From the NCBI GenBank assembly GCA_020723285.1, contig DYJE01000018.1, positions 27,878-91,877 on the forward strand: 64,000 nt of DNA, given 5' to 3'. Within the stretch, counting starts at the first letter, position 1. Each line of letters begins with the position of its first letter. Positions 1 through 8,014 of the stretch are shown here, one piece after another. This DNA comes from Desulforapulum autotrophicum (lineage in GTDB: Bacteria > Desulfobacterota > Desulfobacteria > Desulfobacterales > Desulfolunaceae). A program made the translations under genes and the position numbers. Below the pieces are notes generated by a model. The model was not told where the DNA came from. It saw only the letters and a program-made list of their open reading frames with translations, and did not search any database.

Positions 1-1314
1 CAGGCGTTCCCGGATACTGTGAAGCCGGATGAAAGCCGTTCTTTCAAGAGTCCGGCGGCCCAGGGCGACCAGAACATAGGGACGGTTCAGCTGTTTTACT
101 CCGAGGAAGCCCTGGCCAAACAGCTCGAAAACGCCAAGGCCAAGTCCGAGGAAACGGTCACAGATTTCAGGAAAACCATTAAAAAACGTCTGTTCACCGG
201 GTTGGGTGTTCAGGTGGTGATGTTCATCGTGGTGGTGGTGGTCCTGAATTTCACCATTGTTTTCTGTCTCAAGGTTCTTGTCATTTCCCCCATCAAACGG
301 GTTATCGAGGGGCTGAAAGACATGGCCGAAGGGGAAGGCGACCTCACGCGGAGATTAAAAATCAAAAACATGGATGAAATCGGGATGCTGGCGTCCTGGT
401 TCAACATGTTTGTGGAAAAGCTTCAAACCATCATCAAAGACGTCATAGGGACGGCGGAAACCCTGGGCGTGTCGGCCAACGAACTGACCACCCTTTCCGC
501 AACCATGAAGACCGGAGCCGGGGAGCTGTCTAAGAATTCAAACAATGTGACAACAGCCACGTCCCAGATGAGCGGGAACATGAACTCCATTTCCGCGGCC
601 ATGGAAGAGGCGTCGGCCAATGTGAACATGGTGGCCTCTGCGGCTGAGGAAATGACATCGACCATCAACGAAATCGCCGAGAATTCCAGCAGGGCGAGGA
701 ATGTCAGCGAAAAAGCCGTCAGCCAGGTTTCAGACGCCACGGAAAAAGTCTCTTCCCTGGGCAAGGCCGCCCTTGAAATCAACAAGTTCACCGAAGTCAT
801 CACGGAAATCTCCGAGCAGACCAATCTCCTTGCCCTCAATGCCACCATCGAAGCGGCCCGTGCCGGAGAAGCCGGAAAAGGCTTCAGTGTGGTGGCCAAT
901 GAAATCAAGGAACTGGCCAAACAGACGGCCGAGGCCACTCTGGATATAAAAAACAGGATCACCGGCATCCAGAATTCCACCACCGACACCACCCAGGGTA
1001 TCGGTCAGATTGCGTCTGTCATTTCAGACATTTCAAACATTGTGGCCACCATTGCCGCGTCCATCGAGGAACAGTCGGCCACCACCCGTGAAATCGCGGG
1101 GAACGTGTCCCAGGTGTCCCTGGGCATCCAGGAAGTCAACGAAAACGTGGCGCAAAGCTCCCATGTTTCGGTGACTATTTCAAAAGACATCAGCCAGATG
1201 AACGGTAAGGTCAATGATATTTCGAACCACAGTTCCAAGGTCAGTGCCAATGCCCAGGATTTGTCCAGTCTGGCCGGAAAGCTCAACGGCCTTGTGGGGA
1301 GATTCAAAGTGTAG
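1..1314 (+). CDS. methyl-accepting chemotaxis protein (5'-truncated by window edge)
   Basis: Inner-membrane chemoreceptor that would relay a periplasmic signal to CheA/CheW. The reading frame is open from base 1, so the true start and most of the sensor domain lie outside the window; the first possible start inside is a GTG at 19. Counting from there, a hydrophobic helix rich in Val lies at about residues 57-85, a HAMP domain at about 86-140 (ending DLTRRL...DEIGMLA), and the long signalling coiled coil runs to the C-terminus. The conserved hairpin tip reads [19 protein letters not shown] followed by [11 protein letters not shown], the MCP signature. No C-terminal CheR/CheB pentapeptide is seen (the end is LVGRFKV). 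It is followed 55 bases later by a periplasmic binding protein, which might be its ligand-binding partner (inference). Confidence 0.95.
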   Translation, partial: QAFPDTVKPDESRSFKSPAAQGDQNIGTVQLFYSEEALAKQLENAKAKSEETVTDFRKTIKKRLFTGLGVQVVMFIVVVVVLNFTIVFCLKVLVISPIKRVIEGLKDMAEGEGDLTRRLKIKNMDEIGMLASWFNMFVEKLQTIIKDVIGTAETLGVSANELTTLSATMKTGAGELSKNSNNVTTATSQMSGNMNSISAAMEEASANVNMVASAAEEMTSTINEIAENSSRARNVSEKAVSQVSDATEKVSSLGKAALEINKFTEVITEISEQTNLLALNATIEAARAGEAGKGFSVVANEIKELAKQTAEATLDIKNRITGIQNSTTDTTQGIGQIASVISDISNIVATIAASIEEQSATTREIAGNVSQVSLGIQEVNENVAQSSHVSVTISKDISQMNGKVNDISNHSSKVSANAQDLSSLAGKLNGLVGRFKV

Positions 1315-1369
1315 GATGCTCGTCGGGAATGGGAAAACTGTGATGACACTTAGAGTAAGGAGAACCGGG

Positions 1370-2116
1370 ATGAAAAAAAAGGGATCATGGATTGTGCTTT
1401 GGCTCGCGTTCATGGGGATGGCGATTCCGTCAACGTCAGACGCGTTTAAAATCAAACTCAGCACCACGGACTGGAAGCCCTATATCGGAAAAACGATGAA
1501 AAACAATGGCTATGTCGCGGAACTGGTGAAGAAGGCGTTCAAGAATTCCGGTTACGACGTAGACATTGATTTCGTGCCCTGGGCCAGGGCTGTGAAAATG
1601 GCTCAGGACAACAAGGTCAACGGGTATTTCCCCGAATACTACTCGGACAGCCTCAAGGACAACTTTCTTGTATCGGTTCCGTTTCCCGGAGGGCCCTTAG
1701 GCTTTTTCATGCGGAAGGGGGAGCCGATCACGTTTAAAACCCTGAAGGATTTATCTTCTTATAAAATCGGTGTGGTCCGGGGGTATATCAATACGGCGGA
1801 ATTCGATTCGGCGACGTATCTAACCAAAGACGAAGCCACAGACGATCTGATGAATTTCAACAAACTTGTCAAAAAGAGAATTGATCTGGTGGTTTGCGAT
1901 AAATTTGTCGGGCTGTTCATCCTCGGCCAGGATCTTCCGGCTCACAAGGATTCCATTGTGTTTATGAACCCTCCATTGGAAGAAAAAAAGCTCTATATCT
2001 GCATTTCCAAAAAAGATCCCAAGGCGGAAATACTGATGAAAGCGTTTAACGCAGGGTATCAAAAGATGAAGGATGCCGGGGATGTTGATCTGATCATGAA
2101 AAAGAACGGCTTCTGA
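1370..2116 (+). CDS. family 3 periplasmic solute-binding protein
   Basis: Secreted substrate-binding protein of about 248 residues, the usual size for SBP family 3. The ATG at 1370 is chosen because it follows a GGAG-type ribosome site (AAGGAGAACCGGG) and gives a clean signal peptide (MKKKGSWIVLWLAFMGMAIP, cut near SDA-F). The mature part begins with a binding-protein pattern (LSTTDWKPYIG, then a two-lobed fold with YKIGVVRGY). No permease or ATPase gene lies next to it. It may therefore serve a sensory role with the preceding chemoreceptor, or work with an unlinked transporter. The ligand cannot be told from sequence. A longer in-frame ORF reaches back into the receptor gene, but that extension is not credible. 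Confidence 0.85.
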   Translation: MKKKGSWIVLWLAFMGMAIPSTSDAFKIKLSTTDWKPYIGKTMKNNGYVAELVKKAFKNSGYDVDIDFVPWARAVKMAQDNKVNGYFPEYYSDSLKDNFLVSVPFPGGPLGFFMRKGEPITFKTLKDLSSYKIGVVRGYINTAEFDSATYLTKDEATDDLMNFNKLVKKRIDLVVCDKFVGLFILGQDLPAHKDSIVFMNPPLEEKKLYICISKKDPKAEILMKAFNAGYQKMKDAGDVDLIMKKNGF

Positions 2117-2148
2117 TTCAGGGTCGTAGTCAATAATCGTTTAGCGGG

Positions 2149-2178
2149 GGGGGCAGGCCTTGTGTCTGCCCTTTTTTT
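2149..2178 (+). terminator. rho-independent terminator after the binding protein
   Basis: GGGCAG at 2151-2156 pairs with CTGCCC at 2166-2171 around a nine-base loop, followed at once by a run of seven T. It lies 35 bases after the stop of the binding-protein gene. Confidence 0.85.
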
Positions 2179-2378
2179 GTCATTTTCATCCAGAAGTCCG
2201 GGTGCCAAAATATTGGCGATTTTCGGATTGGCAGGCGTGGTCCGGGAAGGCTTGAACATGGGTCAGGAGAGGATGACATGACGGTTTTTTAGGAATAAGT
2301 GATAAGATTTCAGGCAGATAGATGAAATGCATGGCGATGGGTGTTTTGCCGGATTTCAGGATGGGATTCAACATGTTA

Positions 2379-2395
2379 TGGCATATGGCTTGCAA
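2379..2395 (+). promoter_or_regulatory. sigma-54-type promoter upstream of the TPR/activator operon
   Basis: TGGCATATGGCTTGCAA. The GG at the -24 position and the GC at the -12 position have the exact spacing of the sigma-54 consensus (TGGCACG-N4-TTGCA), with one mismatch in the -24 block at CACG. The -12 block lies about 62 bases before the chosen start at 2457. Confidence 0.75.
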
Positions 2396-2456
2396 TGTAA
2401 TCAGGCCAAGGCTCAGACAGCATGCACAATTCTTCATAATTAACGGCGGCTTGACC

Positions 2457-5342
2457 ATGATCCGAAAAAACGTGATCGTTACGATTTTTTTTACCGCACT
2501 TTCCGTGGCGTGTGCCGTGGTGTTTTCCCCCCACGCCCATTCAAGCGAAATGGAGAAAATCGACGTGACGGACGAGCCCTGTGCCATTCGTTTTATCTTG
2601 TCTGAACGGGTCCCGTTCAAAGTCATCCGTTTCGACAGGCGTGAGGTTCTCGTGGCGTTTCAGGATGTTGAATGGTCCGACTCGTTTTCCGAAAAAAGCG
2701 TCGGAAAGGGGTGTATCCGCTCTTTGCATGTCACCCGGACCCCTGGAGGAGTCGTTTCCGTCGTCATCACCTCGGAACGCGATATCGCGTCCATTTCGTC
2801 GGGTTGGATAGGTGAAGGAGCCACCCTTGCGGTATCACCGCGCTGGGATGTCAAAAAACCAACAGGCCGTCCTCCGGAAAAAGAACCGGCTCACCGGGCG
2901 ATGGCGAAAAGCGGCGGTCATGATGGCGATCATGATACGGTTTCACGAAAAAGACATGGCAATGATACGGCCGTGTCAGCCGGATCAAAAAAACATGCCG
3001 TGCATGAAACGGCCCATCCGGAGAAAGAAAAGGGACACCTGCCGGCCCCCCACGGGGAAGGCACCGCACCGGTTTCTTCAGATCATCTTTCGGCAGACAG
3101 AAAGGCCACGGAGCATTCGGAGTCCGGACATGGGGAAAAACCTCATCATTTACCCGGCGGCCATGGTGAAACCCATGGGGTCGGCGATCATGGGAAACCG
3201 GCGGTTGCCGAACACGGCCAAGGGGAAAAAAAGCAGGACAGCCATGGAACCGCTGTCAATGAACATGGCGGGGAAAACCACGGTACGGCTGGGAAAACAA
3301 CGCATGATAATCAGGGCCATGGTGAGAAAAAAAGAGCCGTCACTTACGATTCAAGTCATGCCAAAGCCTTGTTTCAAGGTTTGAAAAACAAGGGCGGCGG
3401 CCTCAAGACAAGCGACGACCTGTATCTTGAGATCGAGCCCCAGGGCTGTGAAGACAGGCCAAACATTCTCAAGGCCAGAGACCTGGCAAGACAGGGGAAT
3501 TGGTCGGAAGCGCTTGAAATTTTCAACACCATGATGGAGGACCCGGCCTTGAAACCTGCCTGCCGGGAATACACGACCCTTCTCAAGGCCCAGAGTTATT
3601 ACAAGGAAATGGACGAAGGAAGCCATGAGAAAGATTATGTGAAAGCGGCGGATCATTTTCAGGATGTGATCAGCTTTTATCCCCAGTCGGTTTACAGGCC
3701 CTTTGCCTTGACGTCCCTTGGAAAACTCTACCGAGCCATGGGCGACAACAACCAGGCTGAAGGGTATTATCAGATCGTCAAGACAACATACAAGGATACG
3801 TATCCGGGCATTCCGGAGATCATGTTCGAACTGGGCTGGATCTATACGGAAAAAAATGACGCCCAGCTGGCCATCGACACGTTGAAGGATGTTGTGGCCA
3901 GATTCCCCGAGGGGTCGTTCATCGGGAAAGCGAAGCTCAAGCTGGGGAAAGCCCTTTTCAACACCGGAGATTATGCCTCGGCGATCAGTATTTTTGAAGA
4001 GCTGATCAAGGAACAACCCGAGATGGTGCTCCAGTCTTCGGAGCTTCTGCTTCATCTCGGCAACGCATATTACCAGACGGGGAAACCTGAAAAGGCCATG
4101 GAAAATCTTCTGAAGGTCTACAATCTCTACCCGGACATCGCGAAGCGGGACACTCTGCTGACCCGGATCGGAGATATTCTTGTTGAGACAGGCCACAAGG
4201 ACAAGGCGGTCAAGATTTTCAAGATCGTGACCAAAAAATTCCCGAAAACCGACGGTTTCGCCATCAGCACCATGCGGCTCGCGGAATATCTTGAAAGCCC
4301 TGAAGAAAAGGAAAAAATGTATACCCAGGTCATTGACGAGTATCCGCTAAGCCCCCTGGCCAGACTGGCCATGATGCGGCTTGCCGTTCTTCAGAACCAG
4401 AATGGCGAGTATGAAAAGAGCATCGAAACGGTAAGGTCCCTCATCGCAATGAAACCCAGGGAGCTCCAGAAGGATGCGGTGCGGGTTCTCCAGGATTCGT
4501 CAGGGTATATCTATAAAAAAATGTTCAATAACGATGAAATCACGGAACTGGTGACGCAATACGAGGCCGACAGAAAATATCTGGACGATATGGAGTCGCC
4601 GGATATTTTTTTGACGGCGGGCATGGCCTACCTGTCGTCGAAGCTCTACGCCAACGCCGTGGACACATTGCTCAAGGCCTACAACCGTCTGGGGGAAAGG
4701 CGGAGGACCAAGGAACTGATCTATTCCCTGGGTGTGGCCATGGACGAGGCGGAACGGGATGACGAAGCCATCGAGATGTTTGCCGGGTTTCTTAAACGTT
4801 TTCCCACAAGTGCGGAGGTTCTGGATGTGCATATCAGAATGGGCCGGATGTACACCGAAAAGAATCAGCACACCAAGGCTGTGGCCAGCCTGAAAAAGGC
4901 TTACGAACTGACGGCGGACAACAGAAGCAGGGTCCGCATTCTGTCGGACATTTCGAAAAATTACAAGGAACTTGGGGATTACGGGACAGCCGCAGCCACC
5001 CTCGAAAACGCGGCGGCGCTGCTTTCGGGCAATCCTGAAGGGAATGCCGAGGAGCTTGTTCCGGTCTACATCAGTCTTGCGGACCATTTCATGAAAATGA
5101 AACAGTGGGGAAAGGCTTCGAATGTTCTTCAGAAAGCCCTTCAGATCGGAACCGAACCTTCGGATCTGACGGAAATCCATTTTATGCTGGGGGAGTCCTA
5201 CCAGCACTTGAAAAAAAACGACGAAGCCGTGGGTTCGTATACGTTTGTGGCGGACAACGGGGATTCGTTCTGGAGCGGCATGGCCAGGGAACGCCTGAGG
5301 ATCATGGCCCTCAAGGACAAGGTGGAAAAAAACCAGCATTGA
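2457..5342 (+). CDS. secreted AMIN-like / His-rich / TPR protein of the flagellar cluster
   Basis: Exported protein of about 961 residues. The ATG at 2457 is chosen because it begins a signal peptide (MIRKNVIVTIFFTALSVACA, cut near SSE). Residues of roughly 40-125 form a compact beta-rich segment resembling an AMIN domain. Residues of about 140-295 are low complexity with about 23 histidines in repeated HG, GHGE and HGEKK units. From about 325 to 955 there are many tetratricopeptide repeats (for example KAKLKLGKALFNTGDYASAI, then AYYQTGKPEKAMENLLKVY). It ends 34 bases before the NtrC-like regulator and shares the sigma-54-type promoter. It is likely a periplasmic scaffold or assembly factor for the flagellum or a related envelope structure; the exact role is unknown. 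A direct role of the His-rich linker in metal binding is inference. Confidence 0.8.
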   Translation: MIRKNVIVTIFFTALSVACAVVFSPHAHSSEMEKIDVTDEPCAIRFILSERVPFKVIRFDRREVLVAFQDVEWSDSFSEKSVGKGCIRSLHVTRTPGGVVSVVITSERDIASISSGWIGEGATLAVSPRWDVKKPTGRPPEKEPAHRAMAKSGGHDGDHDTVSRKRHGNDTAVSAGSKKHAVHETAHPEKEKGHLPAPHGEGTAPVSSDHLSADRKATEHSESGHGEKPHHLPGGHGETHGVGDHGKPAVAEHGQGEKKQDSHGTAVNEHGGENHGTAGKTTHDNQGHGEKKRAVTYDSSHAKALFQGLKNKGGGLKTSDDLYLEIEPQGCEDRPNILKARDLARQGNWSEALEIFNTMMEDPALKPACREYTTLLKAQSYYKEMDEGSHEKDYVKAADHFQDVISFYPQSVYRPFALTSLGKLYRAMGDNNQAEGYYQIVKTTYKDTYPGIPEIMFELGWIYTEKNDAQLAIDTLKDVVARFPEGSFIGKAKLKLGKALFNTGDYASAISIFEELIKEQPEMVLQSSELLLHLGNAYYQTGKPEKAMENLLKVYNLYPDIAKRDTLLTRIGDILVETGHKDKAVKIFKIVTKKFPKTDGFAISTMRLAEYLESPEEKEKMYTQVIDEYPLSPLARLAMMRLAVLQNQNGEYEKSIETVRSLIAMKPRELQKDAVRVLQDSSGYIYKKMFNNDEITELVTQYEADRKYLDDMESPDIFLTAGMAYLSSKLYANAVDTLLKAYNRLGERRRTKELIYSLGVAMDEAERDDEAIEMFAGFLKRFPTSAEVLDVHIRMGRMYTEKNQHTKAVASLKKAYELTADNRSRVRILSDISKNYKELGDYGTAAATLENAAALLSGNPEGNAEELVPVYISLADHFMKMKQWGKASNVLQKALQIGTEPSDLTEIHFMLGESYQHLKKNDEAVGSYTFVADNGDSFWSGMARERLRIMALKDKVEKNQH

Positions 5343-5376
5343 TGAACAACCTTTTGAACAGAATCTGGAAACGAAC

Positions 5377-6771
5377 ATGAGTGAACCGAGAAACGTGCTT
5401 GTGGTGGACGGAAATCAGGCATCCAGGCGGGACGTGACGGGAATCCTCGAAAACTGGGGCTGCCCGGTGACGGCATCCCAGGATAAGATCGACGCCCTCG
5501 TGAAGGTGGAGAACGCAGCCTTTTCCCTTGTGGTTCTGTCTGCCGAAGCCCCGGGCATGGATGCCGGAAATTTTTTGCGAAGTGTCAAAGAACGACGGCC
5601 TGACCTGGATGTCATTGTTCACATGGCGCAGCCGTCTGTGACGGATGCCATCACCTTGATGCGGGCGGGCGCGTTCGATGTTCTTTCAGGCTCAGTGACG
5701 GCGGAGCATCTTTTAGGGGCCGTTGAGCAAATCTTCAAAAAGCACGAGGAACGCCAAAACGGGGGTGGCCGGGGGAAAAAGGTCCGGATCATTACGCGGA
5801 ATCCGGACATGCAAAGAATCCAGGCTCTGGTGGACCAGGTGGCGGACAGCACAGCCTCCATCTTGATCAAGGGAGAGAGCGGAACGGGTAAGGAGCTGTT
5901 CGCGCGGTACATTCACGAAAAAAGCAGGCGAAGCAGAAACCCCTTTGTGGCGGTGAACTGTGCGGCTCTTCCAGAGAATCTTCTTGAAAGCGAACTGTTC
6001 GGCCACGAAAAAGGGGCGTTCACCGGTGCCATCGCCAGGAAAGCGGGAAAGTTCGAGCAGGCGGACAAGGGCACGCTGCTTCTCGATGAAATCACGGAAA
6101 TGCAGCTCCACCTCCAGTCCAAGCTTCTCCGGGTGATCCAGGAAAAGGAGGTGGACCGGGTGGGCGGCGGAGCGCCGGTTCCCGTGGATGTCCGTATCAT
6201 CGCCACCACCAACCGGAACATTGCCGAATGGGTGGAGAAAGGCGAGTTCAGGGAAGACCTGTTCTACCGCCTGAACGTCATCCCCCTTTCCATTCCTCCG
6301 TTGCGGATGCGGCTCGATGATGTGGAGCTTCTTTGCGATCATTTTATCCGCAAGTTCAACGCTGTTGACGGCCGGAATGTCAAATGTTTGACGAAGGAGG
6401 CTCTGGACCAGGTGAAACGTCTGCCGCTCAAGGGCAATGTCCGTGAACTTGAGAACATTATCCAGCGCGCCGTTCTTCTGGCCCGGACCGATGTGATCAC
6501 GTCCGAAGACTTGTTTCTTGAAACGGGGGGAGCGACCCAGGCTCCGTCACCTCCGGTTCAACAATCCGGAATTCCGGACGATCTTCTTTCATCACCCCTG
6601 AGGGACGTGGAGCGGAAAATGATCTTCCACACCCTAGACAAAACAGGCTGGAACCGTACCCATGCAGCCACGCTTCTGGGCATCAGCGTCAGGACGCTCA
6701 GGAACAAGCTCAACGAGTACAAGGAAAGCGGCGAAGGGGTTCAGATGGTGGAGGAGGACGGTGAGCCCTGA
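5377..6771 (+). CDS. sigma-54-dependent flagellar activator with degenerate receiver (FlbD/FlrC-like)
   Basis: Enhancer-binding regulator of 464 residues with three parts. Residues 5-120 fold like a receiver but lack its chemistry: the acidic pair is D11-G12, the phospho-acceptor position is Ser55 (LVVLS) and the conserved Lys position is Gly105. Residues of about 143-370 are a full AAA+ domain with Walker A GESGTGKE, an intact GAFTGA loop and Walker B TLLLDEI. Residues of about 425-450 are a Fis-type helix-turn-helix (HAATLLGISVRTLRNKLNEY). It lies just upstream of flgB, which has a well-spaced sigma-54-type promoter, so it is probably the class II flagellar activator. Loss of the phosphorylation residues suggests control by another means, such as protein partners in the FlbD manner (inference). 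Confidence 0.92.
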   Translation: MSEPRNVLVVDGNQASRRDVTGILENWGCPVTASQDKIDALVKVENAAFSLVVLSAEAPGMDAGNFLRSVKERRPDLDVIVHMAQPSVTDAITLMRAGAFDVLSGSVTAEHLLGAVEQIFKKHEERQNGGGRGKKVRIITRNPDMQRIQALVDQVADSTASILIKGESGTGKELFARYIHEKSRRSRNPFVAVNCAALPENLLESELFGHEKGAFTGAIARKAGKFEQADKGTLLLDEITEMQLHLQSKLLRVIQEKEVDRVGGGAPVPVDVRIIATTNRNIAEWVEKGEFREDLFYRLNVIPLSIPPLRMRLDDVELLCDHFIRKFNAVDGRNVKCLTKEALDQVKRLPLKGNVRELENIIQRAVLLARTDVITSEDLFLETGGATQAPSPPVQQSGIPDDLLSSPLRDVERKMIFHTLDKTGWNRTHAATLLGISVRTLRNKLNEYKESGEGVQMVEEDGEP

Positions 6772-6779
6772 CTGTGATC

Positions 6780-6795
6780 AGGCATGCATGTTGCA
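6780..6795 (+). promoter_or_regulatory. sigma-54-type promoter of the flgB operon
   Basis: AGGCATGCATGTTGCA matches TGGCACG-N4-TTGCA with exact GG/GC spacing and only the first T and one C of the -24 block altered. It lies about 74 bases before the flgB start, right after the activator gene. Confidence 0.8.
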
Positions 6796-6868
6796 CCTGA
6801 AATTCAGCATGTCAAATGACGTTGGCCTTCGTATACGTTCAATGATCCATGATGAGGAGGGGTGGTCC

Positions 6869-7270
6869 ATGACCGATTCCTATCTGTTCGACAACACCAT
6901 GCGGACCCTTGAAAAATCCGTGGGGGTGGCAGCCCGGCGGCACAGCCTGATTTCGGGCAATATCGCCAATCTGGATACGGTGGGATTTACACCGAGAGAT
7001 CTGGATTTCCAGAAAACCCTGGCGGCAGAAATGTCCCGCCAGACAGAAAAACTTGCCAGGACCGATGAACGTCATTTCGCCGTCGGTCCTTCGAACTCAC
7101 TGTCGGCGAACACGTACACCAAACAGGACCCGTTTTATCCCGACCCGGTGAACATCGACACGGAAATGAGTCATCTTGTTGAAAACAATATCAAATACAG
7201 GACCAGTGTTGAAATGCTCAAACGGAAAATCAACATTCTCAAACATGCCATCACCGAAGGAGGCCGTTAA
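6869..7270 (+). CDS. flgB: flagellar basal-body rod protein FlgB
   Basis: Proximal rod subunit of the flagellar basal body, exported by the flagellar type III apparatus. The product has 133 residues, normal for FlgB. The start at 6869 is set by a GAGGAGGGG ribosome site and the typical N-terminus; the frame is open further upstream into the regulator gene but without support. The rod-family motif ISGNIANLDTVGFTPRDLDF is present near residue 30, and the C-terminal helix (YRTSVEMLKRKINILKHAI) fits the D0 helix of axial proteins. The stop overlaps the flgC start (TAATG), indicating translational coupling. Confidence 0.97.
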   Translation: MTDSYLFDNTMRTLEKSVGVAARRHSLISGNIANLDTVGFTPRDLDFQKTLAAEMSRQTEKLARTDERHFAVGPSNSLSANTYTKQDPFYPDPVNIDTEMSHLVENNIKYRTSVEMLKRKINILKHAITEGGR

Positions 7271-7701
7271 TGGATCTGATCAAATCCCTTGATATCAGTG
7301 CCACCGCTCTTTCCGCCCACCGGACCAAGGTGAACGTCATCTCCGAGAATCTCGCCAATTCCGAAACCACGCGGACGGAGAACGGCGAACCCTACCGGCG
7401 AAAACTGGTGGTGTTTAAAAGCAAGGACATGGGCTTCAGGGAAACCTTTGACCAGGTGCGGCGGGATTACAAAGGCGTGGCGGTGGACGAGGTGGTGGAA
7501 TCCCAGGAAAGCTTCAGGCTGGTCCACAACCCGGCCCATCCCGACGCGGACAAGGTGACGGGTTATGTGAGAATGCCCAATGTGGACACGCTGTCTGAAA
7601 TGGCGGACATGATCGTGGCCAAACGCTCCTACGACGCCAGCGTGAAAGTCATGGAAAACACGAAAAGCATGATCCGGCGGGCTCTGACAATCGGTGAATA
7701 G
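7270..7701 (+). CDS. flgC: flagellar basal-body rod protein FlgC
   Basis: Second proximal rod protein, 143 residues. It shows the axial-family N-terminal motif (VISENLANSETTRTENGEPYRR) split by short variations, and the typical FlgC C-terminus with VRMPNVDTLSEMADMIVAKR followed by SYDASVKVMEN. The ATG shares bases with the flgB stop codon. It partners with FlgB, FlgF and FliE between the MS ring and the distal rod. Confidence 0.97.
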   Translation: MDLIKSLDISATALSAHRTKVNVISENLANSETTRTENGEPYRRKLVVFKSKDMGFRETFDQVRRDYKGVAVDEVVESQESFRLVHNPAHPDADKVTGYVRMPNVDTLSEMADMIVAKRSYDASVKVMENTKSMIRRALTIGE

Positions 7702-7711
7702 GAGATGACAG

Positions 7712-8005
7712 ATGATCGATTCCATCAGCAAAAAAAATTTCGGCCTGCCCGCGGCCGTGAAAAAGGACAGCGGCGGCGATGCGACGAATCCCGATTTCAG
7801 CGAGCGGCTCAAGGCCATGCTCACCGATGTGAACAACAAACAGCACCATGCCGACGATTCCATAAAGAAGGTGATTCGGGGTGAAATGGACATCCATGAC
7901 GGGATGATTTCAGTCAGCGAAGCAGACATTTCCCTGCGCTATCTGATCCAGGTTCGGTCCAAGGTGATGCAGGCGTACAACGAGATCATCAAAATGCAGA
8001 TTTAA
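7712..8005 (+). CDS. fliE: flagellar hook-basal body protein FliE
   Basis: Adapter between the MS ring (FliF) and the rod, 97 residues. The C-terminal half carries the family pattern: HDGMISVSEADISLRYLIQV then RSKVMQAYNEIIKMQI. It begins 10 bases after flgC with a GGAGATGACAG ribosome site, and is followed 9 bases later by fliF, the standard order. Confidence 0.96.
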   Translation: MIDSISKKNFGLPAAVKKDSGGDATNPDFSERLKAMLTDVNNKQHHADDSIKKVIRGEMDIHDGMISVSEADISLRYLIQVRSKVMQAYNEIIKMQI

Positions 8006-8014
8006 AAGGGACTT

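Larger units (their letters stand above)
2117..2456. other. intergenic region ahead of the flagellar cluster
   Basis: Holds the terminator at 2149-2178 and the sigma-54-type promoter at 2379-2395. Weak in-frame ATG codons upstream of 2457 (from 2322) are open but lack a ribosome site and would put the signal peptide deep inside the protein, so this stretch is read as non-coding leader. The middle part (2180-2370) shows nothing else recognisable; upstream activator sites may be there but none stands out. Confidence 0.6.

Noticed and set aside
2322..2456. 45-residue N-terminal extension of the TPR protein
   Set aside because: It would bury the signal peptide and overlap the sigma-54-type promoter.
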